Shown in pieces: positions 12,423-23,206 of a stretch of 64,000 nucleotides of DNA. A program made the position numbers and the translations under genes. This stretch comes from Alternaria dauci (taxonomy: Eukaryota > Ascomycota > Dothideomycetes > Pleosporales > Pleosporaceae): NCBI RefSeq assembly GCF_042100115.1, contig NC_091273.1, positions 4,774,001 through 4,838,000 on the forward strand, written 5' to 3'. The notes under the pieces were generated by a model, which searched no databases, had not been told where the DNA came from, and was given only the letters and a program-made list of their open reading frames with translations. Position 1 is the stretch's first letter. Each line of letters opens with the position of its first letter.

Positions 12423-13992
12423 TCAGAACTCCATGGCATCAGCACCCTCCTCCCTCTCCCTCTTGAGCGCCGGTTTCTCCTCGTCTACCAAGCCTGCAAC
12501 AAATCGCCGGAAGTAATCTACATATGGCTTCAAGCTCGTCTTCTCCCAATCCTGCATCTTCTTATCCGTTTCTTCACCCGACCAATCGTCGATTTCCTGA
12601 AGTAATTGCGTGACTGTTGGTACGCTCAACGGATCGAATTCTTCCACCTTCCTCGTGTCAATCGGAACACAGACACGACCTGTTCCGGGATGGATAACGA
12701 ATGGTGATTTGAGCAAATGGTTCAGCTTCTTGGAGACTTCGGCGTCGAGACGGGGGTATGTATATTCTAGGATGATGTCTTGTTTGGCTTCGAGGAGGTC
12801 TTTGGGTGTCTTGGACAAGGCACCGGATTTTGCCAACGCGTCAATGTCGGCCCATTTCGATGCGCTGGGGCGGGAGGGCGCAGAGTCCCACTTCTTCTGT
12901 AGTGCAGCCTTGAGGGTAGGGTCTGGAATGAGGTTGAGGAGGTGTGCGGCCTTTTCATCTTCTGCCCATGGATCTTGTTCGGCAAGAATGGTGGTCTGGA
13001 AGTGGTCTTTCAGGATTGCCAGACTACGCTCAAGATGGGGATGCAGTGGTCGCCATGCATGTACTCTTTTGCCGCCCTGATCTCCTCCCTTGAGCAGTTC
13101 GAGATAGCCGGCCACTGAGCGGCGCTTCTGATCGTCCATTTCTCGCGCGCGCTTATCGCAGACCCAGGCGTGGGCTCCTCGACGACCGGAGTACACCCAG
13201 AGGATGTGCTTGAACCCAAAGTCTTCCCGCAGCGCAACATCGATGGTCTTGATGGCCATTGTGATAAAACCCCAGCACTTTAGACAAATGTTCGCGCCCG
13301 TGCAACATGTCCTGATATCATCGTAATCCGTCATATCAATATCAAACACCAACTCTTTCATCAATGGGCGGAATGAGCTCGCTTTCCGCAGTGTCTTGCG
13401 GTCTCTCGGGTTCGTGCTATACATGGGGCCGATTTCGAAACGCGAGGGTAGCATGTTGACGCATTGTTTCCTTAGTAGATCGGCTGTTGGGAACGATTGG
13501 TACCGTAGGTATGCGTCGTTGGGTAGGGTGAAGGCGAACTCGCGGTGTGCAAAGTCATTGCTGGGTGTTGCGGAGTGGTTCAGCCATTGGAAGAGAGGGC
13601 GGAAAGGAAACAGGCGTTGGTAGAAGGCACGCATGACGTCTGGATCGGAAAAGGAAGACTTGGATGTGATCTTGCTATGTCGATGTCAGCCGTGGCCATG
13701 AATGTAATACTTGGACAGGTGGGGCGTACATTGGTGCGGGTTGTGAGGCATCCTCTTGCGACGTCGGTGCCGGCGCACTCGAAGCAAACTCGCCATCTGA
13801 ATCTTCATCGTCGAAAAGCTCTTCGAGGCTTACTTTGGCCTTCTCTGCCGCGGCAGGCGTGGGTGCGTCTTCCATTGCGACATCTTGCGTCCCCGATTCG
13901 GCTTCAACAGCGTCGACTTGCGACGGCGCCGCCGAGGACCCGTCTGCTGGTGTAGACTCTGGCGTAACTGAATGTGGCATCTCGGAAGGCAT
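12423..13992 (-). CDS. PRI1: DNA primase catalytic (small) subunit
   Basis: This is the RNA-synthesising subunit of the DNA polymerase alpha-primase complex, which starts every Okazaki fragment in the nucleus. Exons on the minus strand are 13992-13730 and 13674-12423; the 55-bp intron has a GTACGC donor and an ATAG acceptor, giving 504 residues. Residues 1-87 are an acidic, disordered extension rich in Ser/Ala/Glu that is longer than in yeast. The conserved core begins at MRAFYQRLFPFRPLFQWLNH (residue 102). The metal-binding aspartates are in LVFDIDMTDYD (D199 and D201), and zinc-binding cysteines follow at about 211, 212, 218 and 221. WVYSGRRGAHAWVCD is another family signature. The promoter is shared with the divergent gene at 14242 and contains MluI-box motifs. 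Confidence 0.95.
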
Positions 13993-14022
13993 GCGATTAG
14001 ATTTGGGCGTATATATGTTGTG

Positions 14023-14087
14023 AGGACGCGCACGCTGGCGATGGAAGAGTTGGCCGACGCGTTCGCGTATAGTGGTTGCGGGCGCGT
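14023..14087. promoter_or_regulatory. Cluster of MluI cell-cycle box (MCB) motifs between PRI1 and the DUF1917 gene
   Basis: The core ACGCG occurs several times in about 65 bp: GACGCGCACG near 14023, a complete ACGCGT at 14057-14062 followed at once by TCGCGT, and GGCGCGTTT (ACGCG on the other strand) near 14081. In yeasts, MBF binds ACGCGT and drives DNA-replication genes including primase at G1/S. The cluster lies 31-95 bp upstream of the primase start codon, so regulation of primase is the natural reading. Confidence 0.5.
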
Positions 14088-14241
14088 TTGGATTGCAGGG
14101 GTCCCCTTGTCCCCTGTTCCTCGTTGCTTCCTCATTTGGTCACCCTCACTCGTCATATGGCGTCAACCTCCAAGCAAACATTCTTCACCTCACTCAAAAT
14201 TCAGGGCATGAACTCTGTCAACAGGAATCACAGCGCGACTG

Positions 14242-15499
14242 ATGGCGGACGAGGACACCGTGTCCGGAGAAGGGTGGATCTCGGATGACAGCAGCTTCTA
14301 TGGTGAGTGCTTGGTGATAGGTTCCATACTGGGACATGTCACGGCTGCACCTGACTAACGATTGGACCTAGGAGATGAAGTTGAGCAACGGCGCCAGTCA
14401 AGACTGTGCGAGAACTTCAAGCACAAATCTTTCTGGCATGCACACCAGAAGGACCTTAATCTGGTCTCGATGGCGGCCAGGACACCAATGCCAACCTCCA
14501 ACAAGGCGACGTCAGATACAGAGACTGTGGTGAAAGAAACTAGCTTTAATGTGTCGGGTGTCGACCGCAAAGCCATGGAGCAGGAGCGACTTGCGCGACT
14601 AGGCAAGCGGAAGCGTGAACTCTCACCCATACCGTCGCACGAACTGTTCAATCCTCTAGAAGGTCAAGAGGATGCATGGCAACTCGGCGAGCCTGTTGAT
14701 GACTTTGTCAGACGCCTTCCCCCCCATAACACCGCCATTACCACATTTCCCTGGATCTGGGCCGCTAATCCGCATCGCAATCCTCGCGACAAGTCACCTT
14801 CGCCTCGTGTCGACGACTTCACATCGCGTGGCATGAACTTGCTTGAGCAATCGCTCCAGACCCGCCGCGACATTCAGAAGGAAGGCGCCAAAGGATCTAG
14901 GGGTATGGTGACCAGACAGCTCATTCAAGAGAGCAAAGCTTTACAGGGACGAATCTCAAGTCTCGCAAACGAGACAAATGTTCTTTCTGGCAAGGTATGC
15001 AGCTGGCTAGTCGAGCAACTACCTGTCCGTATGACTGACTCAAACTAGTGGATGTTGTTTCCCAAGTCAACAAACGTTACTCCGGTTTGGAAGCAAGTCG
15101 TTGCACACGTAATCGACAATCGACTTGGTTGTAGCTGCAAGGTCGCTACCGACAATGGCAAAGAGGAGCGACTGAGTGAGTTTCATCTGTAATCTGCAGT
15201 GTTCAGGTACTGATTCAGAAACCATCACAGTCTGTGTCTACACAAAGGATTTCCAGGACGCTGATGACGTACTACGAGTACTCCATGAACTTGAGAACAT
15301 GGGTCTCCTGAACGGCGGCAAAACCATATACTACAAACCAGACGCCTACACTTATCTGAACCTCGTCTGCGATACAGCTGTAGAACATGGCCTGCAAGCC
15401 AGTCTTTACAACTCTCGGTCTCTGTTGGCGGCTGACAAGGTGCCAAAATCAGCATCGCTGCCCAAGAAGAAGCAGTCGACCTTGAACGGTTTTCTCTAA
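14242..15499 (+). CDS. DUF1917 (BLES03/UPF0696-like) protein
   Basis: Exons 14242-14302, 14372-14994, 15049-15175 and 15231-15499 join to 359 residues. Each intron is short (54-69 bp) with clean GT/AG borders, and each join restores conserved wording: FYG/DEVEQ, LSGK/WMLFPKS and RL/ICVYTKDF. The C-terminal half, from about residue 210, carries GKWMLFPKSTNVTPVW, ICVYTKDFQDADDVLRVL and IYYKPDAYTYLNL, which I recognise as the fungal DUF1917 family related to human C11orf68/BLES03, whose fold resembles eIF4E. Function is not established. The N-terminal half is polar and probably disordered, with an FWHAHQKDLN motif. The extreme C-terminus KKKQSTLNGFL resembles a PCNA-interacting (PIP-like) or basic targeting tail, which is my speculation. 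Divergently transcribed from primase with 249 bp between start codons. Confidence 0.82.
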
Positions 15500-16372
15500 G
15501 TGGTACCGGTGGCTATAGTGCTAATCGGGGACGGGATCAACAGCAACAGCCAACCAAGGGATTTCTCAAGAGGGTACAGTCTTTACAGACTCCATCCTAA
15601 GGTCTGTTTCAATCGCATCACCATATCCAGTAATGAATTTCATCACGCTGTTCTTCCCCGTAGCATCATCGCCGCGATTGGTGGCGGCTACGTCCTTTGA
15701 TCAACCTTACAGAGACCGTTCGCAGACAAACAAGTATGCGTCAGGTATGCGGCTGTCCCTGTCGACGCTGATCTCCGAGCCGCTCCCGGAGGCAATAGCC
15801 TGTTTGATATGCCAACAAGACTGCAACTAAGACCCTTGGCTACCATGCTGAACAATACGCCCTCCAACTCCCAAAGCAAACGTAAGCAAAATTCATCTCC
15901 GGTGCTGCGGCGCAGATGCATGGTTTTTACCGCTACACTGAACAGCCCGTAGGCGCATACAGCCAATGCAGAGGCTGTTTGGCGCATCGTGTCTGCAGAG
16001 TCTACTGGCTACCAGAGCCAATTGAGAGTAGTTGTCGTTCTGCGACGTCCGTGGTGTTGGCGCGCTACTGAAAATTCCAGAAACTGTGAGGCGTCGAGTT
16101 TCCGTTACTCGATAGTTACCTTGAGGACAGGCCTTCGACCGCCGTAGTTCGCCGCTTGCGGTGAACGACTTGTACCGACGATCACAACATGTCAGAACAT
16201 CGGAACACCCCGAAACCACATTTTGGCCATCTCTTCATTTCTCTGCACGTTCACGTCTTTCGAGATTCTGATACGGTGTCCAAGTATGTTCAAACTTCTA
16301 AAAAGAGGTAGGCAGGAAGAAGGGTACAATAAGAGCCGGGCGCGTTCGGGTTCTGAGCTGATTATATGGCTA

Positions 16373-16386
16373 TCGGCCAGCCCCGA
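16373..16386 (+). promoter_or_regulatory. UaY-type site TCGG-N6-CCGA
   Basis: TCGG, CCAGCC, CCGA matches exactly the published consensus for UaY, the Zn2Cys6 activator of purine catabolism in Aspergillus nidulans. It lies about 1.2 kb upstream of the allantoinase start codon, which is far, so function is uncertain. Confidence 0.4.
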
Positions 16387-16452
16387 GAATTGACAGGATG
16401 CCTATATTGGACTAGCCTTTCGCTGATGTCAGTTTCGGCGATTGGGTTTTTG

Positions 16453-16474
16453 TTACTCGATTTCTATCGAGTAA
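16453..16474. repeat. Perfect inverted repeat TTACTCGAT / ATCGAGTAA
   Basis: Nine bases are repeated in perfect inverted orientation around a 4-nt TTCT loop. A near-identical palindrome is at 17079-17099 with a 3-nt loop and one mismatch. The recurrence of the same arms makes a protein-binding site or a shared repeat origin more likely than chance. Confidence 0.6.
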
Positions 16475-17078
16475 TGGAAAGATCGTGTTGGGAGGTACGC
16501 TGGCTGACATACGTTTAGCTTCTCCGGACAGAATCGGGCCTTACTCCGATATCCTCGGAACTCGCACCTCTTGCCCTCCAACAAGTATCGCGAGGTTAAC
16601 GGTATTTCTCCCCTGACCTTTAAAATATAATCTCCTGGGAAGCAGTAAATAACATATAGTAGACGTTCGAGATCCCAAAGGTATGACGCTCAGCCGTTGG
16701 CCCTGCGCTAGTTCGGGGCTCTAATCGCGAGATCTACTGTGCGCCTATCGCATGCAGCTAGATCCTTGCAGCTGCTTATCAGTAACGTATGCACGGTTCC
16801 CAATACCATCTAAGACGTGCAGCAACAGAGTGGGGAAGCTTGCCGATTTCAACACTTGACGAAGCTCTCAAGAGGTCTACGCATGAGCATTTATGGATGA
16901 GCAAAGCAACTTCCCTTACGTGCAATTTGCATAGTAGGGGCATTGTATTACCGATCATGGGCGTGGAATGTAATATTCTACCATGGCCAACAGACGCGTA
17001 TTTACACTAGATCGACCAACGGGAGACAGGGTCGATATGCATGGCTAGGGCGGCCACGATAGCCTACCTCCACACTAG

Positions 17079-17099
17079 TTACTCGATAGAATCGAGCAA
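17079..17099. repeat. Second palindrome with the TTACTCGAT arm
   Basis: TTACTCGAT is followed by AGA and ATCGAGCAA, the same arms as at 16453-16474 with one mismatch. It lies 470 bp upstream of the allantoinase start codon. Confidence 0.55.
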
Positions 17100-17214
17100 C
17101 GTGTAATTCAGGGTTCGCCGATACTCCACAGTCCCCTGACGCCATGTTAACCAGTCCCAGATTCTGGCCACAATGCTCCGAGAGTATCTTCGGGCTGGCC
17201 CCTACCAACGGGTA

Positions 17215-17394
17215 GATAAGAAGCTGTACCCCGGGTTTTGGCGTTTTGGGTAATCAGTCTTCCAAAGCATTTTTTCCGTTACACGTCTTCAGTGTTTGAA
17301 AGTACTATTATCCTTACTCTCTGCGAGAGTCGAACCACATTCCTCTTTGACAACTGTTGGGCGCAACACCAAACCTGTCTTATCAACGCTTATC
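17215..17394. promoter_or_regulatory. AreA/GATA-factor sites in the allantoinase promoter
   Basis: GATAAG occurs at 17215-17220 and, on the opposite strand, as CTTATC at 17379-17384 and 17389-17394; the last two are 10 bp apart. A further CTTATC is at 16775-16780. Such clustered HGATAR motifs are where AreA/Nit2 acts on nitrogen catabolic genes, consistent with allantoinase being derepressed when preferred nitrogen is short. Confidence 0.55.
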
Positions 17395-17568
17395 TGCAGC
17401 TCACCCGGAAACACCCACGCCCTCTTCCCCGCGTTTGCCGAGTTCGGGGCTTGTTACTGTATATAGGTCTTGCTGTTAGCACGGACCTGAGCGCTTGAGC
17501 ACTGCTTTACTTGGTCTTTTATATTGTTCTCGTCTTCTCACGGTCTAAGACATATACAACTTGTCATT

Positions 17569-19218
17569 ATGGCTCCACACGCAACCACACCTCCACCTGT
17601 TTCCCAACAGCAACCCATCCAAGGCATCACGGTTCTCGCTTCTTCGAGAGCAGTCATTGCTGGTCGGTTGACTGAGGCTACCATCGTTGTATCAAACCAT
17701 ACAGGGAAGATCACATCCATCTTCCACTCAGTACTTCCCCCTACAGACTTTCCCGAAGGCACATCGTATACCGACTACTCGCCGAACATATTACTACCCG
17801 GTCTTGTTGATGCCCACGTTCACCTCAACGAGCCTGGCCGAACAGAATGGGAGGGCTTCTGGACTGGAACTCGTGCTGCAGCATTCGGTGGTGTCACAAC
17901 TGTCATTGACATGCCTCTGAACGCTATTCCACCTACGACTACCGTGGAGAACCTCAAGATCAAATGCGAGGCATCACAAGGAAAATGCTGGGTCGACGTC
18001 GGCTTCTACGGTGGCATCATCCCTGGTAACTCCGGTGATCTGAAAGCTCTAGTCAAAGAGGGTGTCCGTGGCTTCAAGGGCTTCTTGTGTGACAGTGGCG
18101 TAAGTGCATATAGGTCAACATCCTAATGACACGTGACACTAACATCTCTCTAGGTCGAAGAGTTTCCTGCTGTCTCATCGATAGACATCGAAAAGGCTCT
18201 CCTCCAACTCAAAGACTCAGCAACAACACTGATGTTCCACGCTGAAATGATCCCACCCATCGCCGACTCCGTGGGCGACGACATCCAACGTTCCAACCCC
18301 CCTCTCGCCCCCAAAGGCCCCCTAACCTCATACGACACATTCCTCCAATCGCGCCCTCCATCCTTCGAGACATGCGCCGTAGCCGAGATTCTCTCATTAG
18401 CGCATCTTGCCCCCGAGCTCCAACTTCACATCGTCCATCTCTCTGCCATAGAAGCCATCCCCATGCTACGCAAGGCGCGCGCCGACGGCATCAAAATCAC
18501 AGCAGAGACCTGTTTCCACTACCTTGCCCTTGCAGCAGAAGGCATCCAAGAAGGCGACACGAGACACAAGTGTTGCCCGCCCATCCGTTCACAGTCGAAC
18601 CAAGACGGTCTATGGGAGGAACTTCTACAAGACACAGCTGATGGTGTCATTCAAACAGTCGTTTCAGACCACTCTCCTTGTACCCCAGAGATCAAACTCC
18701 TGCCCTCACATCTCGCGCCCAAGAAGCCGTCCCCTCGCAAAGCGGGTCACTCGAAAGACTGTGATTCATGCGAGAGCAGCGAGGGCGAGATGGAAGGACC
18801 GGAAGAGAAGGGCGATTTCTTTAGCGCTTGGGGCGGCATCTCAAGTGTGGGGCTCGGTCTACCCATTCTATGGACCGAAGGCATAAAGCGCAACCCCGAC
18901 TTTAGCGTCGAGGAGATTGTTCGCTGGTGCTGTAAAAACACGGCGAAGCAGGTTGGACTCGAGAACAGCAAGGGCGATATCGGTGTGGGCTTTGATGCTG
19001 ATATTGTTGTTTTTGACGATGAAGCCGAGTTCTTGGTCGAGCCAAGTACCATGCTGTTCCGTAACAAAGTCTCGCCATACGAGAATAAGACGCTCAAGGG
19101 TGTTGTGAGGGAGACTTGGCTACGTGGTCAGCGTGTCTTCTCAAGGGCTGAAGGATTCCAAGAGAAATCTGGTCCACAGGGCAAGTTGCTGCTTGAACCG
19201 AGGAAGATGAGCACTTAG
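17569..19218 (+). CDS. DAL1: Allantoinase
   Basis: Allantoinase hydrolyses allantoin to allantoate in the purine degradation pathway. Exons 17569-18099 and 18154-19218 give 531 residues; the 54-bp intron has a GTAAGT donor, CACTAAC branch and CTAG acceptor. It is a metal-dependent amidohydrolase with all key ligands visible: H83 and H85 in [17 protein letters not shown], the lysine to be carboxylated at K170 in [11 protein letters not shown]206 in MFHAE, H272 in HIVHLSA and D349 in VSDHSPC. The substrate phrase [15 protein letters not shown] is typical. Residues about 370-400 hold a Ser/Glu-rich insertion ([18 protein letters not shown]) that is partly shared by fungal orthologs. I chose the second in-frame ATG because the upstream one would add a non-conserved leader. 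Promoter GATA and UaY-type motifs support nitrogen control. Confidence 0.95.
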
Positions 19219-19644
19219 GTTGAGAAGGACGGGTGAAGGGTATCGGATTCGATTTCTTGTTGTCGTTATGGGAGAGCATGGTGCATATATATACATGGGA
19301 CGCTGCATAGAGCACGTAGTGCTTGACTTCTCTTTTCTCTTTTCTCTTTACTGCATAGACGGCGTTTTACTATTGGGGATATGCCATAACCAATGCATCA
19401 TGATTCCATAATTTTCCATTCGAATGAGCTGAACAAAGATGACTACCATCCTCCACTGTGAACACTATGTCACACGATACCAGCCAAGTTGGTAATAAGC
19501 GGTGTACTCTAAGATATCCCACGTCCAGATAACCACGGATATACTGGGAACGAAAGCCCATCTCCCATATATAGTATAATACACATTCTCCATCTCTTGT
19601 ATATGTGTACTTTGGAATGAGATCAAGCCACCCAACCGTATGAT
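19219..19644. other. Convergent intergenic region after allantoinase
   Basis: This contains the 3' regions of two converging genes, with several TATATA words (near 19285 and 19567) but no gene. Confidence 0.4.
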
Positions 19645-21146
19645 CTACAAATACTTCTTGGGAGCACCACCTCGCCTCTTCTTGTACACGATATAAGCAC
19701 CCATGATCATAATTTGAACGGCGACCGCAATGAAAAGGAACGTCGTCATGCTAGGTCCGCTCTTTGTGACAACTGTGATAGTGAGTTAGCTTAGTTCCTC
19801 TTTCCAATAGTACAAGCCCAGAGGTTTTTCACTTACCATCACCCATCATGTCAGGCAAGCTCTGCATGACATTGCCGTGATTCCTGTCCAGCGCGCGATG
19901 GATCTGGTTCATCATGTCCTTGAAGTCTTTGTTCTCCAAGTCTCGCAGTATCTGCATGGTTGTCCGTTCAACCTTTTCTACATTGCGAATCGTGGCGGCG
20001 CCGCGGTCGTCGATGGGTACGATGCGGTGCATGAGCTCGTTCCAACGCTCGTCGTTCTGCTTCTGGATCTTCTCGACCGTCTCGGCGATGTCGAAGACGC
20101 GGTTGTTGATGATTTGGATGCGGTTGTGGAGGTCGGCGAATTGGTCTTGCTGCGAGCGGATGTTGCCTGCCAGGACGTCTTCGAGCATCTTTGGGATGTC
20201 GTTTTGCGAGGTGGAGGAGCCGTATTTTTGTTGCGCCTCGTTCTGCTTGTGCGTCTGCTGCTCGTGACCTTGCTGGACGGCGCGATCCTGCTGCTGCTGG
20301 TGTTGCTGGGCGTTGGTGTTGTCCTTCTTCTTCAAGTCGGGCTCTTCGCGCGTGTGTGAGTTGGTAGTGGATACGATAAACTTGTGGACTTCGAAAGAGT
20401 CGGGGTTCTCGGCGGAGGAGGCGCTTACACCGAAGTAGTAGCCGTCAGGGAGTGCAATCTAGGAAGACAGTTAGTGATGTGTATCCTGGGGGCAGAGGAG
20501 AGGAGCATACCTTGTCAGTCTTGAAGCATGTCTGCCCGTCTACGATGACCTCGAGGAAGCCTTCTGCGTGGTGCAGTTTGATGGGTGTGAGCTCTCCACG
20601 GTTCCTGTATGCGTAGTCGCATTTACCAAAGGCCAACGTGTCTGGATCGGGGTGAGACCTGATGTCCTTGGTTCCATCGTTCAAGAAACCGCGGATAGAG
20701 CCTCCGTGCCCTTCATACTGGTCTACGAGCAGTACAAGACCATCGAACTTGGGCGCTGTGAATACGCTCGCTGGCGTCTCATGCGCTTGTGAGTCCCTCA
20801 CATACCACATCTGCAGATTACCACCTCCACGTTCCATACCAGTCGCCCTGAAGTCCAGCTCAGCCGTCCAATCGCCCTTGTGGTGTAGCGGGTCCTGGGC
20901 CCATATTGAACCGCGCTTGCCTCCTGGGTAGGGAGGTGTAAGGATGACTCTGTCGGAGAGTACCTGTGGCACAAAGTCGTCTGCGCCCTGAACAACAAAG
21001 TGGGGGACGGAGCGAAGATCGGGCGATATGTAAACACCTGCTTTCTGACCAAAGCTTAGGTTTTCTATGACATACTGGGCGTATGCTGGGGAGAGAGCGA
21101 GGGTCGACCAGGCAATGGTCCGCAGCGATTGCGACGTGATGTGCAT
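19645..21146 (-). CDS. L-type lectin cargo receptor, Emp47/ERGIC-53-like
   Basis: The protein would bind high-mannose glycoproteins and cycle them between ER and Golgi. Minus-strand exons 21146-20511, 20458-19837 and 19772-19645 encode 461 residues. A signal peptide covers about residues 1-23. The L-type lectin fold extends to about residue 240 and includes GSIWAQDPLHHKGDWTAEL, WYVRDSQ and FDGLVLLVDQYEG. A Gln-rich linker (about 250-285) leads to a long helical, probably coiled-coil segment to about 410, as expected for oligomerisation. Exon 3 adds a transmembrane helix (FLFIAVAVQIMIMGAYIVY) and a short basic tail ending KKYL. That is a dilysine KKxx signal for COPI retrieval, which strongly supports ER/Golgi cycling. 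The last exon is small and would be missed by simple ORF calling. Confidence 0.9.
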
Positions 21147-21842
21147 GTTGGTGGGGCGCGATGCGCTGGTTGTATTGACGGTGAGGGTCGAGTCTGGTAG
21201 CGATTGATCGTTCGACTATGTTCAGAAACAGTCTTGGATCTATCTAGAGTCCTGTTAGGGGTTGCCAGGTTAGGCCCACGACAATGAAGGAACGCACCTC
21301 GTGCTTGACCTGCGTCGCGATGCTCCCTCCACGCGACAAGCGTAATATAATTAGTCGAGATAGAAAGAAACAATCGGGTATCACGAAACGATGACAATGC
21401 ACAAGAAGAGAAGAACTACCACCAGATGGGCAGGTACGCGACTCTATTAGAGTTGAAGGAGCTTATGGACAGCTGTGCTTAAGACGGGACTACCTATGCC
21501 ATTGATTGGGTGGTCTATGCGCGGGCATACTGTGACGGCTGTAAGAGCCACCGTCCCAGATGAGACGTCAAGCCCACGAAGGTACTCGACCTGGGGACAC
21601 ACGGTCGGCGAAGCGTTTCAGGCGATGCACAAATAACTGACGATAGTGTCGTAAAAGGGTCCAGTGCGCGAGAAACAGCGATGCGGAGGTTTGGCTTGGC
21701 GGTTGTTCTGCGTCGGGGGTTGTGATTCGCCAGCGACCATTTTCTCCATCGTCGTCTACCTCATCACCGAGCTGTCATCCGCCATTGTCGCCGCCTAGAC
21801 GTCTCACGCATCCCACGCCAGCCCCTCGCCTTCACCGCCAAC
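21147..21842. other. Divergent promoter of the lectin and prohibitin genes
   Basis: About 700 bp shared by two divergent genes. No extra gene; GTCGTCTACCTCATCACC-type pyrimidine-rich leader precedes the prohibitin start. Confidence 0.4.
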
Positions 21843-22902
21843 ATGTCTGCACCGGATCCAAAGGAAGCCTGGGCGCGCATCCAGAATGAACTCACACGAC
21901 GAAGCGCTCGATTCGGCGGCGCGGGCGGCGGCGGACCACCCAAGGGTGTCTTTGGAGGAATCGGAGGGCTGTTACTCGTTGGTGGTGGAATATGGATGGC
22001 CAACAACGCCCTGTTCAACGGTAAGCCTACATGTTTCTTGCTCGGCATTCCGACTTGCCGCAAGTTGAATGCTACTAACTCGCAACAGTCGATGGTGGCC
22101 ACCGAGCAATCAAGTACACCCGGATAGGCGGCGTCCAGAAGGAAATCTACAGCGAAGGAACCCACTTCCGGATTCCGTGGTTCGAGACGCCCATCACCTA
22201 CGACGTGCGCGCCAAACCACGAAATGTCGCGTCTCTGACCGGCACCAAGGACTTGCAGATGGTCAACATAACCTGTCGTGTACTCTCAAGGCCGCGGGTA
22301 GAGTCTCTCCCGCAGATCTACCGGACACTGGGCACCGACTACGATGAGCGCGTTCTGCCGTCCATCGTCAACGAGGTTCTCAAGAGCGTGGTGGCGCAAT
22401 TCAATGCCAGTCAACTCATCACACAGCGTGAGAACGTCAGTAGGCTTGTACGAGACAACCTGGTCCGGAGAGCAGCACGATTCAACATCATGTTGGACGA
22501 TGTTTCCCTAACAGTAAGCCCCCCACCCACACCCTTTCTACCCCGCCATCTTCTAACCATGCTTAGCACCTCGCCTTCTCCCCCGAGTTCACCGCCGCCG
22601 TAGAAGCCAAGCAGGTCGCACAGCAAGAGGCCCAGCGTGCCGCTTTCGTCGTCGACAAGGCCCGTCAAGAGAAGCAAGCCACCGTCGTTCGCGCTCAGGG
22701 TGAGGCCCGCTCCGCCGAGCTGATTGGTGACGCCATCAAGAAGAGCAGGAGTTACGTCGACCTCAGGGAGTTTGAGAACGCAAGGAACATCGCACAGATC
22801 CTGCAACAGAGCAGCAATAAGGTCTACCTTGACAGCAGGGGTCTTGGTCTGGACATTAGCCAAACCACGGCCGACAAGGAGCAGAGGGCGAACAGGAAGT
22901 AG
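21843..22902 (+). CDS. PHB2: Prohibitin 2
   Basis: Prohibitins 1 and 2 form a ring-shaped scaffold in the mitochondrial inner membrane that stabilises newly made proteins and controls the m-AAA protease. Exons 21843-22020, 22089-22513 and 22567-22902 give 312 residues, normal for PHB2. An N-terminal basic stretch is followed by a glycine-rich segment and a membrane anchor (about residues 35-55). The PHB/SPFH domain follows, with [20 protein letters not shown] and [20 protein letters not shown], and a coiled coil rich in Glu/Gln/Ala runs from about 200 to 260. The combination of [20 protein letters not shown] and the ISQ-containing C-terminus is characteristic of Phb2 over Phb1. The second intron contains a TTCTAACC branch. 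Confidence 0.96.
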
Positions 22903-23206
22903 GAAGATGTGGAAGAGAGTGTCTCTCAAAGAATGCTTTTCCAAATCCAACATCGTGTATAAATATCTTTGGGAAAAGCGAGGTGCAAGCGTGCAAGTGT
23001 ATAGCTTTCCACTCATGACGAATAACAACAAAGTCCAAACTCAGCCGATAGTGTGTTTTGAACAACCTGCCAACGCTTCTTCAGCCGAAAGTAGCGAAAA
23101 TCTATTACGGTTGGCCATATGTGCAACCTAGCACAGTGGCAGGAGATGAGCAGAGAAGATGTTCAGGGTAATGATATCAATGCGCAAATGCTATCTAGGG
23201 GTATCA
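22903..23206. other. Convergent 3' regions of PHB2 and the kinase-like gene
   Basis: About 300 bp of 3' flanking DNA with no gene or repeat seen. Confidence 0.4.

Larger units (their letters stand above)
15500..17568. other. 2-kb intergenic region upstream of allantoinase
   Basis: No supportable gene. The region contains two hairpin-forming palindromes built on TTACTCGAT, an additional single copy of that word at 16105-16113, a UaY-type TCGG-N6-CCGA site, several GATA sites and a TATATA at 17460-17465. From 16300 to 17200 the DNA is AT-richer and has CCGATATCCTCGGA-type CGG/CCG arrangements near 16546. This looks like a long regulatory region, perhaps including an old decayed insert. Confidence 0.5.
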
